This document shows positions 23,876 to 33,048 of a stretch of 64,000 nucleotides of DNA, piece after piece. Made by a program: the position numbers and the translations under genes. Location of the stretch: assembly GCF_027922005.1 (NCBI RefSeq), contig NZ_BSEV01000017.1, positions 1-64,000 on the forward strand, in the 5' to 3' direction. Below the pieces are notes generated by a model, which saw only the letters and a program-made list of their open reading frames with translations, was not told the DNA's origin and did not search any database. The DNA is from Streptosporangium carneum. GTDB lineage: Bacteria > Actinomycetota > Actinomycetes > Streptosporangiales > Streptosporangiaceae. Within the stretch, counting starts at the first letter, position 1. Each line of letters opens with the position of its first letter.

Positions 23876-24772
23876 ATGACTGACGTGACCGATCTCATCC
23901 GCGACCGTCGCGGGCCCCAGCCCGTCGACGCGGCGTGCGCCGTGGCCGAGGCCGCCGCGCACACCGCGGGCATCGACATCCGCCTCCTGGACAGCGTCAG
24001 CGAGCTCGAGGCCGTCCGCCGCCTGTACGAGCACATCTGGCGCACCGGCGAGAACAACCCTCCGGTGACGGCCGACCTGCTGCGCGCGATGACGAAGGCG
24101 GGCAGCTACGTGAGCGGCGCCTTCGACGAGGGCGAGCTGGTGGGCGCCTGCTTCGGCTTCTTCTCCCCGCCGGCGCGCGAGACCCTGTTCAGTCACATCG
24201 CCGGGGTGCTGGCGCGCATGCAGGGACGCAACGTCGGTTTCGCGCTGAAGCTGCACCAACGTGCCTGGGCGATGCCGCGCGGCATCAGCGAGATCTGCTG
24301 GACGTACGACCCCTTGATACGTCGCAACGCGTACTTCAACATCGCCAAGCTGGCCGCCGATCCGGCCGAGTACCTGCCGAACTTCTACGGTCCGATGGAC
24401 GACGACATCAACCGCAGCGACGACACCGACCGGGTTCTGGTCCGGTGGCGACTGGAGTCGCCCGACGTCGAGGCGGCCTGCGACGGCCGGCCCAGGCTGA
24501 CCGACGCGGAGGCTGCTCGTGCGAGGGGCGCGGCCGTGGCGTTGAGCGTCTCCGCCGTGGGCGGGCCGGTCGCCGGACGCGCCGGCTCAAGCACCGTGCT
24601 CGTCGGCGTCCCCGCCGACATCGAGGCCATGCGGGAGAGCGACCCGGCCTGCGCCGCGGAGTGGCGCAAGGCGGTACGGGAGGTTCTCGGCGAGCTGCTC
24701 ACAGGGGGCGCGCGGGTACGCGGCTTCGACCGCGCGGGCTGGTACATCGTGGACAGGCAGGAGACAGAGTGA
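23876..24772 (+). CDS. GNAT-superfamily N-acyltransferase, COG3375-type (candidate D-amino acid N-succinyltransferase)
   Basis: 298 residues. An IRLLDSVSELEAVRRLYEHIW start, VSGAFDEGELVGACFGFF, LFSHIAGVLARMQGRNVGFA and ISEICWTYDPLIRRNAYFNI match the predicted GNAT acetyltransferases of the COG3375 type, in which GRNVG is the acyl-CoA loop. Relatives next to NSAR genes transfer succinyl groups to D-amino acids. It starts 4 bases after the M20 stop and its stop overlaps the NSAR-like start (GTGA), so the three are one transcription and translation unit. Confidence 0.82.
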   Translation: MTDVTDLIRDRRGPQPVDAACAVAEAAAHTAGIDIRLLDSVSELEAVRRLYEHIWRTGENNPPVTADLLRAMTKAGSYVSGAFDEGELVGACFGFFSPPARETLFSHIAGVLARMQGRNVGFALKLHQRAWAMPRGISEICWTYDPLIRRNAYFNIAKLAADPAEYLPNFYGPMDDDINRSDDTDRVLVRWRLESPDVEAACDGRPRLTDAEAARARGAAVALSVSAVGGPVAGRAGSSTVLVGVPADIEAMRESDPACAAEWRKAVREVLGELLTGGARVRGFDRAGWYIVDRQETE

Positions 24773-25881
24773 AGATCACCGGAGTCGAGATCCGCATCAT
24801 CGAGATGCCGCTCGTGTCGCCCTTCCGGACGTCGTTCGGCACGGAGACCGTGCGAGAGGCGCTGCTGCTGCGCGTCGTCACCGACGAGGCCGAGGGATGG
24901 GGCGAATGCGGCGCGGGAACGGCGCCCCTGTACTCCTCGGAGTACACCCACGCCTCCGCCGACGTCCTGAGCCGTTTCCTGATCCCGGCGTTGGCCGGGG
25001 TGACGGACCTGAACGCGCACAAGGTCGCCCCGGCCCTGGCTCCGTTCAAGGGCCACCGCACGGCCAAGGCCGCGCTGGAGATGGCGGTTCTGGACGCGGA
25101 TCTTCGCGCCCGCGGCGTCGCCCTCGGTCACGCCCTCGGCGCCGTTCGCGACACCGTGCCGTGCGGGGTGTCCGTAGGGATCACGGAGTCGATCCCCGCG
25201 CTGCTCGACGCGGTCGCCGCGTATCTGGAGGCGGGCTACCTGCGGATCAAGCTGAAGATCGAGCCCGGCTGGGACGTCGAGCCGGTCCGCGCCGTGCGCG
25301 AACGGTTCGGCGACATCCTGCTGCAGGTCGACGCCAACACCGCCTACCGGCGTGGCGACGCCCGGCACCTGGCCCGGCTCGACCCGTTCGACCTCCTGCT
25401 GATGGAACAGCCGCTGGCGGAGGACGACCTCGTCGGACACGCGGAGCTCGCCACGCGGATCACCACACCGATCTGTCTCGACGAATCGATCCTCTCCGCT
25501 CGCGCCGCCGCCGACGCGATCGCGCTCGGGGCCTGCCAGGTGGTGAACATCAAGCCCGGTCGCGTGGGCGGTTACCTCGAAGCCAGGCGGATCCACGACG
25601 TCTGCGCGGCGCACGATGTCCCGGTCTGGTGCGGCGGCATGCTCGAGACGGGACTGGGGCGCGCCGCCAACGTCGCGCTCGCCGCGCTGCCCGGGTTCCT
25701 CCTGCCCGGCGACACCTCGGCGTCCGACCGTTACTACCGGACCGACATCACGCCGCCGTTCCGCCTCGAGAACGGCCACCTCGCCGTGCCGACCGGGCCG
25801 GGGCTCGGCGTCACCCCGATCCCGGACGTCCTGGACGCCGTCACGGTCATGACGAAATGGGTACCCGTTCTTTCCCGGTGA
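24769..25881 (+). CDS. Enolase-superfamily N-succinylamino acid racemase / o-succinylbenzoate synthase-like
   Basis: 370 residues of the MLE subgroup. Catalytic positions agree with Amycolatopsis NSAR/OSBS to within two residues: the KxK pair at 161 and 163 (LRIKLKI), metal ligands Asp188 (QVDANTAY), Glu213 (LMEQPL) and Asp238 (CLDES), and Lys262 (NIKPGRVGG). Known members racemise N-acylamino acids, make o-succinylbenzoate for menaquinone, or do both. With no other men gene nearby but a GNAT and an M20 gene directly upstream, N-succinylamino acid racemase is the better guess. Confidence 0.87.
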   Translation: MKITGVEIRIIEMPLVSPFRTSFGTETVREALLLRVVTDEAEGWGECGAGTAPLYSSEYTHASADVLSRFLIPALAGVTDLNAHKVAPALAPFKGHRTAKAALEMAVLDADLRARGVALGHALGAVRDTVPCGVSVGITESIPALLDAVAAYLEAGYLRIKLKIEPGWDVEPVRAVRERFGDILLQVDANTAYRRGDARHLARLDPFDLLLMEQPLAEDDLVGHAELATRITTPICLDESILSARAAADAIALGACQVVNIKPGRVGGYLEARRIHDVCAAHDVPVWCGGMLETGLGRAANVALAALPGFLLPGDTSASDRYYRTDITPPFRLENGHLAVPTGPGLGVTPIPDVLDAVTVMTKWVPVLSR

Positions 25882-25968
25882 GGGATGTCCCGTCCGACGA
25901 ACGGGGCGGCATCATTTCGTCATGCAGAACGAAGGGCGACGCACCCGCGCTGCGCTAACTTCAGGGGC

Positions 25969-27633
25969 GTGCTTGACCCTGTGACCAGTCTTCCGCGAGC
26001 CAGCCTCGGGCGCGTCCTGGAGGAACTCGGCACCACGCTGCTCGACGTGGTCTGCGGCGACGTCGAGCGTGCCCGCGACATCGGCGGCGTGGTCATCTAC
26101 GACCCGCTCGACGAGCCGGAGCTGCCGAGCGACGCGCTGGTGATGGGCGTCGGCCTGCACGACCCCGCCGACATCGCGCGGGTCGTGACCCAGCTCGGAC
26201 GGCACGACGCCGCCGGGCTGGTGGTCCGCGCGCCTGTCGTGCCCGACGAACAGCTCGTCGCAGCGGCACGCGACTCGGGTGTGGCGGTCCTCGCGTTCGC
26301 CCGCGGCGCGTCGTGGACGCACCTGGCGGGGATGCTCAGGGCGTTGACCGCCGAGAACGGCCTGTACGACACCGATGCCCCCATGTTCGGCCGGATCCGG
26401 TCCGGTGATCTCTTCGCGGTCGCCAACGCCATCGCCGCACTGCTCGACGCCCCCGTCACCATCGAGGACCGCAACTCGCGTCTGCTGGCCTTCTCCAGCC
26501 GGCAGGAGGAGGTGGACCCGTCGCGGGTCCAGACGATCCTCGGCCGGCAGGTCCCGGAGCACTACACCCGCATCCTGGAGGAGCGCGGGGTGTTCCAGGC
26601 GATCTATCGCAGCGACAGACCCGTTTTCGTGGCGCCTCTGCCCGAGACGGACGACACGTTGCAGCCACCCGAGCTGCCCCGCGCGGCGATCGCGGTGCGC
26701 GCCGGGGACGAGATCCTCGGCACGATCTGGGTGGTCGTTCCCGAGCCCCTGAACGAGGAACGCAGCCAGGCGCTCTACGAGGCGTCCAAGCTCGTCGCGA
26801 TGCACATGGTGTGGCAGCGTGCCGACACGGACATGGAGCGACGGCTGCGGGCGGAGCTGCTGAGCACCGCCCTCGAAAGCGGACCGGGATCGCTCGAGGC
26901 GGTTCGCCGCCTCGGTCTGAAGGACGAGCCCGCGGTCGTCCTCGCGCTCACCGTCGTCGGTTCGACGACCCACCATCCCCTGCCGGCGCAGCTCGCCACC
27001 GAGCGGAAGCGGCTCGCCGACGCGTTCGCCATGCACCTGTCCGCCGTGCACCCGCGCGCCGCCGCGGCGCTGATCGGCGACGTCGCCTACGGCATCCTCC
27101 CCCTTCCGCAGAACCGGCAGGACGCCGAGGAACGCGCGGTCTGGATCGCCACCGAGTTCCTGGCTCGCGTCGGTTCCCGCCTGCGTCCCCTGGTCGGGGT
27201 GGGACAGCTCGCCATGGACAGCTCGGCACTCGCTCGATCACGCTCGGGAGCCGAACGAGCGCTGCGCACCCTGCGGTCCGGGGCCGCCGGGCAGCAGGTG
27301 GCCCTCCTGGACGACGTCCACGTCGAGGCCCTGTTGCTCGAGCTCGCCGATCTCGTTCCGCGCGGAGACATCCCCAGCGGCTCCATCGCGCGCATCGTCG
27401 CCTACGACAGGGAGAACCAGAGCAGTCTGATCGAGACGCTGCGCGCCTGGCTCGACGCCTTCGGCGACGTCGCGGTGGCCTCCGCCGCGATGTACGTGCA
27501 CCCCAACACGTTCCGCTACCGGCTGCGCCGCGCGGCCGAGGTCGGCCGCATCGACCTCAAGGACCCGAACGCGCGCCTGTCGGCCATGCTGCAGCTGCGC
27601 CTGATGTCCATCAGGTCGGCCCCGGACGACTGA
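25969..27633 (+). CDS. PucR-family transcriptional regulator
   Basis: 554 residues. The N-terminal half is PucR-like (VVIYDPLDEPELPSDALVMG), then a GGDEF-like middle, then the PucR C-terminal helix-turn-helix (AAMYVHPNTFRYRLRRAAEV, ending LSAMLQLRLM). The GTG is preceded by AGGGG. PucR/CdaR relatives activate catabolic genes in response to their substrates. Its place between the NSAR-type operon and the convergent peptide-uptake operon makes it the likely regulator of both. Its end overlaps the end of the prolyl oligopeptidase gene by 23 bases. Confidence 0.87.
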   Translation: MLDPVTSLPRASLGRVLEELGTTLLDVVCGDVERARDIGGVVIYDPLDEPELPSDALVMGVGLHDPADIARVVTQLGRHDAAGLVVRAPVVPDEQLVAAARDSGVAVLAFARGASWTHLAGMLRALTAENGLYDTDAPMFGRIRSGDLFAVANAIAALLDAPVTIEDRNSRLLAFSSRQEEVDPSRVQTILGRQVPEHYTRILEERGVFQAIYRSDRPVFVAPLPETDDTLQPPELPRAAIAVRAGDEILGTIWVVVPEPLNEERSQALYEASKLVAMHMVWQRADTDMERRLRAELLSTALESGPGSLEAVRRLGLKDEPAVVLALTVVGSTTHHPLPAQLATERKRLADAFAMHLSAVHPRAAAALIGDVAYGILPLPQNRQDAEERAVWIATEFLARVGSRLRPLVGVGQLAMDSSALARSRSGAERALRTLRSGAAGQQVALLDDVHVEALLLELADLVPRGDIPSGSIARIVAYDRENQSSLIETLRAWLDAFGDVAVASAAMYVHPNTFRYRLRRAAEVGRIDLKDPNARLSAMLQLRLMSIRSAPDD

Positions 27634-29695
27634 GACAGCCCCGCAGGCCGAGTGTCCTGATCAGGAACGCCAGCCATTCGGTGTCCTGCGCGACCGCGAC
27701 GTCATGGGGGGTCGCCGCGCCGTGGCCCGCGTTGTCGAAGACATGCAGCAGGATCGGCTCCTCTCCCTCCTGGGCGGCCTGCATCCGTGCGGCGAACTTG
27801 CGCGCGTGCCAGGGCCGGCAGCGTGGGTCGGTCGCCCCGGCCTGGATGTAGACCGCCGGAAAGACGCCGGGGCTGACCAGCTGGTACGGCGACAGCCGGA
27901 GGAGCCGGCGGACCTCCGCCGGATCGTCCGGGTCCGCCCAGGCCTTGCGGATGACGAAGTCGAGGTAGGGGTCCCGGATGCCGCCGATGAGATCCAGCAG
28001 CGGCTCCCGCGGCAGCACGGCACGCCACAGGTCGGGCCGTGTGGTGACGGCGACTCCGCACATGAGGCCTCCGTCGGACCCGCCGGTCAGCGCGAGCCGG
28101 TCGGCGGTCGTGAGGCCCTTGGCGATGAGGTGCTCGGCGACCGCGACGAGGTCGGCGTCGCGAACGTGCCGCCTCTCCCGATGCGCGGCCTGGTACCAGT
28201 CCCGCCCGAACTCACCGCCTCCGCGCAGGTACGCCTGGACGAGGACGCCGCCGGCGGCGACGAAGGCGGCCATGTCCGGCTGGTACTGGGGCAGGAGGGG
28301 CACGTTCGCCGCGCCGTACGCGGAGATCAGTGTCGGCGCCGCACGCGTCGGGTCGCCGCAGGACGGGCGCACCACATGGTAGGGAACCGCGACGCCGTCA
28401 GGCGCGACGGCCCACCCCGCTTCCAACTCGGCGTCGAGGGTGACCGTCGGGGCCGACAGCGTCTCGAGCTGCGTCTCGCCGGGGCGGTGCCGGTAGACGC
28501 CCCAGGAGCTGGTCAGTGTGGAGAAGGCGAAGACGAAGTCGTCCGCGGGAGCGCCGACGGCCAGGGCGGTCAGCGCGAAGAAGGGGGCGGCGAGCGCCCC
28601 GCGCCCTGGGAGGGGGACCTCGCCGGTGACGGCGCCCGCGCGATCGATGATCCGGACTCTGGCGAACGTCTGGTCGAACTCGCCGAGGTACAGGTGTTCA
28701 CCGACCGGGCAGAGGGATCGCAGCACCGTGTCGCCTTCCGGGACGAGCTCGGTCCACCCCGCTGGGTCGTTGGGGTTCGCCGCGTCGAGCGGGATGGCCA
28801 CCACTCGCCCGCGAGGGGCTGCGACGTCGGTCACGGCGATGTAGCGGTCGCCGACGATGTGGCCTGCGATCGTTCCGGGGCAGTCGGTGACGAAGGGACG
28901 CCACGCCGTCCCGGGCTCGGACAGGTCGCGAACCGCGACAGGGATCGGACTGCCCACCCGATGGCTGGCGACGGCCCACCGGCCGTCCGGCGAGATCTGG
29001 ACGAGCGTGTACTCCCGGGAGCCTTCTCCGACCGGGATCGGTTCCACGGTGGTGTCCCCGGGCGACGTGCCGAGCCGGTGCAGGAACACCTCCTGCCGGA
29101 ACTCCTGCGGTGAGCCGGTGAGGGCGAAGAAGTAGAAACCGCTGCTGTCGGGCAGCCACGAGACACCGCCGGCCCACGCGCTGTGCAGGACCTGCGTCGG
29201 CGCGCCGTCGAGCACCCGCCCCGAGGCCACCTCGACGAGCCGGACGGTGTTGTGCTCGCTGCCGTCGACGCAGACGCCCACGGCCAGGACGCGGCCGTCC
29301 GGCGCCGGCGCCAACCAGGACAGGAACGCCGGGCTCTCCTCGCTGCCGAACTCGGCCAGGTCGATCACCGGCCGTCCGTCGCCGAACGGCTGGTCGGCGA
29401 CGACCACCATGGGCGCCACGCCGTCCGGCGGGGTCACGGCGCGGAACCAGCGGCCGGCTGCGAATCTCGGCAGAGCGGGACGGGACCCGCTGTCGTAGGC
29501 CCGGATCAGGTCCCGAACGGCCCCCGGGTCCTGTCCGTCGTGGATGACGGCGGTGGCGAGCTCGGCCTGTCGCCGCTGCCATCGCCGCACCTCATGGGTT
29601 TCCTGCTCCAGCCAGCGGTACGGATCCGGCACACGGACGCCCGCGACGTCCTCGAAGACCTCGACGGTGCGGGTGGGCGGGTAGGGAAAGGTCAC
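27611..29695 (-). CDS. Prolyl oligopeptidase family serine peptidase (S9A)
   Basis: 694 residues. An N-terminal PYPPTRTVEVFEDVAGVRVPDPYRWLE is diagnostic of S9A enzymes. A seven-bladed propeller occupies the middle, and the alpha/beta hydrolase domain ends the protein with Ser540 (GGSDGG), Asp623 (GATDPR) and His658 (DNAGHG). It would cut short proline-containing peptides after proline. There is no signal peptide, so it probably acts inside the cell on imported peptides. The GTG start overlaps the stop of the upstream esterase-like gene. Confidence 0.9.
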   Translation of the reverse strand: MTFPYPPTRTVEVFEDVAGVRVPDPYRWLEQETHEVRRWQRRQAELATAVIHDGQDPGAVRDLIRAYDSGSRPALPRFAAGRWFRAVTPPDGVAPMVVVADQPFGDGRPVIDLAEFGSEESPAFLSWLAPAPDGRVLAVGVCVDGSEHNTVRLVEVASGRVLDGAPTQVLHSAWAGGVSWLPDSSGFYFFALTGSPQEFRQEVFLHRLGTSPGDTTVEPIPVGEGSREYTLVQISPDGRWAVASHRVGSPIPVAVRDLSEPGTAWRPFVTDCPGTIAGHIVGDRYIAVTDVAAPRGRVVAIPLDAANPNDPAGWTELVPEGDTVLRSLCPVGEHLYLGEFDQTFARVRIIDRAGAVTGEVPLPGRGALAAPFFALTALAVGAPADDFVFAFSTLTSSWGVYRHRPGETQLETLSAPTVTLDAELEAGWAVAPDGVAVPYHVVRPSCGDPTRAAPTLISAYGAANVPLLPQYQPDMAAFVAAGGVLVQAYLRGGGEFGRDWYQAAHRERRHVRDADLVAVAEHLIAKGLTTADRLALTGGSDGGLMCGVAVTTRPDLWRAVLPREPLLDLIGGIRDPYLDFVIRKAWADPDDPAEVRRLLRLSPYQLVSPGVFPAVYIQAGATDPRCRPWHARKFAARMQAAQEGEEPILLHVFDNAGHGAATPHDVAVAQDTEWLAFLIRTLGLRGCLSRPGPT

Positions 29696-30930
29696 GGTGA
29701 CTCCGGCTCCTCAAGCTGTGCGGACTGCTTCACGTCTGGCCCCGCGGCCGCCTCGAACTCCGCGCGGAGCCGCTCGAACGCGCCGGGGACCCGGGTGACC
29801 TGGCGAAGGTGGACGAGCGCGTCGTAGGCCGCCGGGAAGTCCTCGACGGGGTCGAGACCGCCGTTGGCGAGCGTGCCGGCGACGCCGTCGAGGAGCTCGC
29901 TCGGCGCACGGTGGAGGTCGACGACGGCCGCGGGCGGACCGATGCGGTCCAGCCGCGACTCGATGCAGTTCGACGGCAGGGTCCGCGTTCCGAGGGAGAC
30001 GTCACAGTCGAACGGGCGCGGGGAGCGCTGCGTGAACCGGACCTCCGGACCGGAGCCGTAGGTCATCCCGACGACGACGAGGTCGGCTCCCAGTGAGGGG
30101 GCGAGCAGGCCGCCCATCGTCGGCCGGTCCAGGAACGGCGAACGTCGGACGTGCGCGTTGTGGGCGCTCACGACGACGCGCTGTTCTCGCTCGAGGATCC
30201 AGCTCACGGTCTCCGCCATGAACGCCTCCCGCGGGTACGGCCCCGCCGGGGGTGCGTCCAGCTCCTCGACGAACGCATGGAGCGAGGCCGCGCACCGGCG
30301 CACGACCTCGTCGCCGAACAGGAGCGCGCGCTCCCCCAGCTCGCGGAGCCCCTCGAGCAGCCGGGCACGATCGGCGACGGGCATGGCCCCGTAGCGGACC
30401 GCCGCCTCCGTCCGGCCTCCCAGGTCGCTCAGGCGAAGAAGCTCCTCGTCGCCCGGGAGCCTCGGCATCCGGGCGAGGCAGGCGCGTACCGCAGGGCCGG
30501 GTGACGTGGACGAGCCGGGCAGGTCCATCCCGTAGAAGTTGACCTTCGTCGGGCTCTCGGAGTTCCAGCGGCGCATCCAGCGCAGCTGCCGCCGCATCGG
30601 CTCGCACTCGCCGAACCGGTAGGTGATGCCGTCGCGGGCGACCGCCTCGACCTGCCCCGCTCCCCCATGGATCCACTCGTTGACGGCCAGTCCCTCGGCG
30701 AAACCGGACTCCATCACGAAGCCTGTGAACCCGAGCTCCCTGACGAGGATCCGGAACAGCCGGTCCTTGAGCCCGTAGAACTCGGTGATGTTGTGCGCCC
30801 CCTCGCCGAGGGCCACCACCCGCGCGTCGCCGACCAGGTCACGCACCGTCTCGAGATCGTCGAGGTCGGCGGCCTCCGGGTCGATTCGGCGGAGCGGCCG
30901 GGCGAACGTGTTCACGCCGGGGATGGGCAT
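29692..30930 (-). CDS. Erythromycin esterase-family protein
   Basis: 412 residues with ALGEGAHNITEFYGLKDRLF near residue 40 (Glu43, His46), FVMESGFAEGLAVNEWI, and later VVVSAHNAHVRRS and GADLVVVGMTYGSG. These are the conserved blocks of the Ere/succinoglycan-biosynthesis-like hydrolase family. Most members are not macrolide esterases, and in this operon context (peptide transporter plus peptidase) hydrolysis of an imported ester or amide is equally plausible. Start MPIPGVNTF; the gene is 63 bases after the binding-protein gene. Confidence 0.85.
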   Translation of the reverse strand: MPIPGVNTFARPLRRIDPEAADLDDLETVRDLVGDARVVALGEGAHNITEFYGLKDRLFRILVRELGFTGFVMESGFAEGLAVNEWIHGGAGQVEAVARDGITYRFGECEPMRRQLRWMRRWNSESPTKVNFYGMDLPGSSTSPGPAVRACLARMPRLPGDEELLRLSDLGGRTEAAVRYGAMPVADRARLLEGLRELGERALLFGDEVVRRCAASLHAFVEELDAPPAGPYPREAFMAETVSWILEREQRVVVSAHNAHVRRSPFLDRPTMGGLLAPSLGADLVVVGMTYGSGPEVRFTQRSPRPFDCDVSLGTRTLPSNCIESRLDRIGPPAAVVDLHRAPSELLDGVAGTLANGGLDPVEDFPAAYDALVHLRQVTRVPGAFERLRAEFEAAAGPDVKQSAQLEEPESP

Positions 30931-30993
30931 GTGTCCTCCTGGATGCCGGTCGGCTCGATGGCCGTGCGGGCCACGAGCCGGCCGGCAGCCGAA

Positions 30994-32856
30994 CTAGTTG
31001 TGGAAGTACCACAGCTCCGGGGTGTACAGGAAGCTGAGCAGGGCGTTGAACGACGACTGCGGACCGGACAGGGTGTTCTTCCACACGACCAGGGTGTGGG
31101 GGGTCGGGAAGAAGAGCACGGGCAGGTCCTCGGCGAGGCGGGTCACCTCGGTCGAGAGGACCTTCTCGTCCGCTCCGAACGTCGAGGCGTTGATCAGCTT
31201 GTCCACCTCGGCGTTCTGGTAGCTGCCCAGGTTGAAGCTGCCCTCCGTGTTGAACACCGTGTTGCTGCTCGGGTACCCGGCCGCCAGATACAGGGGCCCG
31301 AAGTCCTGCATCGCCCACTCGTTCTTGGTGGCGGGCGCGAAGGTGTTTCCGTAGTTGGCGTACATGTAGTTGAGCGCCTTGCTCACGATCTTGACCTCGA
31401 CGCCGAGCTTCTTGGCCGCCGACGCGAACGCGATGTCGCGGGCGCCGACGTACGCCGGGGTGTTCGCGGAGGCCAGGGTGAAGCTGATCTTCTGCCCCTG
31501 CGGAATGCCGGCGCCGCACTCGCCGGGCCCGGTGCCGGGGCGCACGCAGGTGGTGGAGCCGTCCGGCACCACCTTCCAGCCGTTGTCGGTGAGCAGCTTC
31601 TCGGCGGCGGCGGGGTCGTGCGGGTAGGGCGGCCTGTCGCCGAACCCGGGCGGGTAGGGGGAGCCGCTGCCCGCCGTGCTGTAGTTCAGGGAGCCTGCGC
31701 CGTTGTAGATGCCCCTGCTGTCGATGTACCCCTGCTGGTCGATCAGGCGCTGCAGGGCCTGCCGGACGTACGGCTGCGAGACGACCTTGTCGAAGTTGTC
31801 GACGGTGTTCTTGAAGTTGATGGTCAGCGCGTCGAACCGGGCAGGCGCGGGGGCGCCGTAGACGTTGTATCCCTTGGCCTTCAGCGCGTCGATCTGGGTG
31901 ATGAAGCTGGAGTCCAGCGTGCCGACGGTCAGGGTGCCGGCCTTGAACTGGTTGAGCACCGCGGCGGCGGAGGTGAAGGCCTTGAAGTCGATCTGGTCGA
32001 GCCGCGAATCACCCGGTCCGCTGTAGGACTCGTTGGGGGCCAGCGAGAACGAACCGGTCGTCGAGTCGAAGCTCTTGAGGCGGTACGGGCCGTTGACCAC
32101 CTGCCAGAGCGGGTTGCTGGCGAACGTGGACTGGGACTCGGACTCCTTCGTGAGGTACTTGTAGATCGCCGTCGCGTTCTTCGGCTTCGCGTAGTCCAGG
32201 TGCGGCCCCCCAGAGCGGGCGATGTTCCACTCCGTGGAGGGCATCACGTACAGCAGCGTCAGCATGGACAGCAGGTACGACGGGTTGTACGCGGTCTCCA
32301 GCTTGAGGGTGAGCGTGTCCGGCGCGGCGGCTTCCGCCGTGACTCCGTCGGGGAACTGCCCCGGGGTGTAGAAGCTCCAGTTTGCCGGGCTCTCCGCGAG
32401 TGCGGCCTTGAGCAGGGCGAGGGAGAAGACGACATCGCCGGCCGTGACCGGAGTGCCGTTGGACCACTTGTAGTCCTTCATCTTGATGGTCACGGTCTTG
32501 CGGTCGGGGCTGTAGGCGGGGGCCTGGGCCAGGCTCAGCTCGGCGTCCACGATCTGGTCGCCCTCTCCGCTGGGCCGGTAGAGGGAACGCCACATCAGCC
32601 CACGGGCGATGACGGTCCCGTTGGCGGACGCCGGCGGATAGGGATAGATGTAGTTGGGGCTGAGTCCCGGGGTCAACGCGACTGTGGCCGTCCCGCCGTC
32701 CTTGGGGTTGCCCGACTGTTTCGGCTGGGCCTTGTAGCTGTCGGCGACGTCCTTCGTCGCGCCTCCGCCGCCGGTGCACGCGGTGGCGAGCACCGCGACC
32801 ACGGCGGCGAGCGCCACGGAGAGGCGTCCTCGCCGCTTACCGGACACGTGCGTCAT
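30994..32856 (-). CDS. ABC transporter substrate-binding lipoprotein (SBP family 5, peptide type)
   Basis: 620 residues. A signal peptide with RRGR and a hydrophobic core ends in LATAC, predicting lipidation of Cys27. The mature part has the SBP_bac_5 pattern: GGTATVALTPGLSPNYIYPYP, YSPDRKTVTIKMKDYKWSNG, NGPYRLKSFD and KAFTSAAAVLNQFKAG. It binds the ligand outside the membrane for the adjacent permeases. AGGGAG precedes the ATG. I rejected the longer frame beginning 62 codons upstream because it would hide the signal peptide. Confidence 0.9.
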   Translation of the reverse strand: MTHVSGKRRGRLSVALAAVVAVLATACTGGGGATKDVADSYKAQPKQSGNPKDGGTATVALTPGLSPNYIYPYPPASANGTVIARGLMWRSLYRPSGEGDQIVDAELSLAQAPAYSPDRKTVTIKMKDYKWSNGTPVTAGDVVFSLALLKAALAESPANWSFYTPGQFPDGVTAEAAAPDTLTLKLETAYNPSYLLSMLTLLYVMPSTEWNIARSGGPHLDYAKPKNATAIYKYLTKESESQSTFASNPLWQVVNGPYRLKSFDSTTGSFSLAPNESYSGPGDSRLDQIDFKAFTSAAAVLNQFKAGTLTVGTLDSSFITQIDALKAKGYNVYGAPAPARFDALTINFKNTVDNFDKVVSQPYVRQALQRLIDQQGYIDSRGIYNGAGSLNYSTAGSGSPYPPGFGDRPPYPHDPAAAEKLLTDNGWKVVPDGSTTCVRPGTGPGECGAGIPQGQKISFTLASANTPAYVGARDIAFASAAKKLGVEVKIVSKALNYMYANYGNTFAPATKNEWAMQDFGPLYLAAGYPSSNTVFNTEGSFNLGSYQNAEVDKLINASTFGADEKVLSTEVTRLAEDLPVLFFPTPHTLVVWKNTLSGPQSSFNALLSFLYTPELWYFHN

Positions 32857-33048
32857 TGATGGCTCCCTACATGTGGGGTGAAGATGCGCGGAGGGGTGAG
32901 GACGCGAGAACGGTGCGTGGTCGAGGCCTCCGCGACGTGGGTCGAAGATGCCCCACCGGCATTCGCCCGTGTTGGGCGGACCCGACAATTCCTCGCACCC
33001 GTGTCCGTCGCGGCGCACAGATCGGGCTCCACTGACGTTCACCGTTCC

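Noticed and set aside
23935-24768. N-terminal extension of the NSAR-like gene
   Set aside because: The extra residues are arginine-rich shadow of the GNAT gene; the GTG overlapping the GNAT stop gives the exact family length.
30667-32859. Plus-strand open frame of 730 codons opposite the binding-protein gene
   Set aside because: Mirror frame of a clear lipoprotein gene; Val/Gly/Arg-rich and without motifs.
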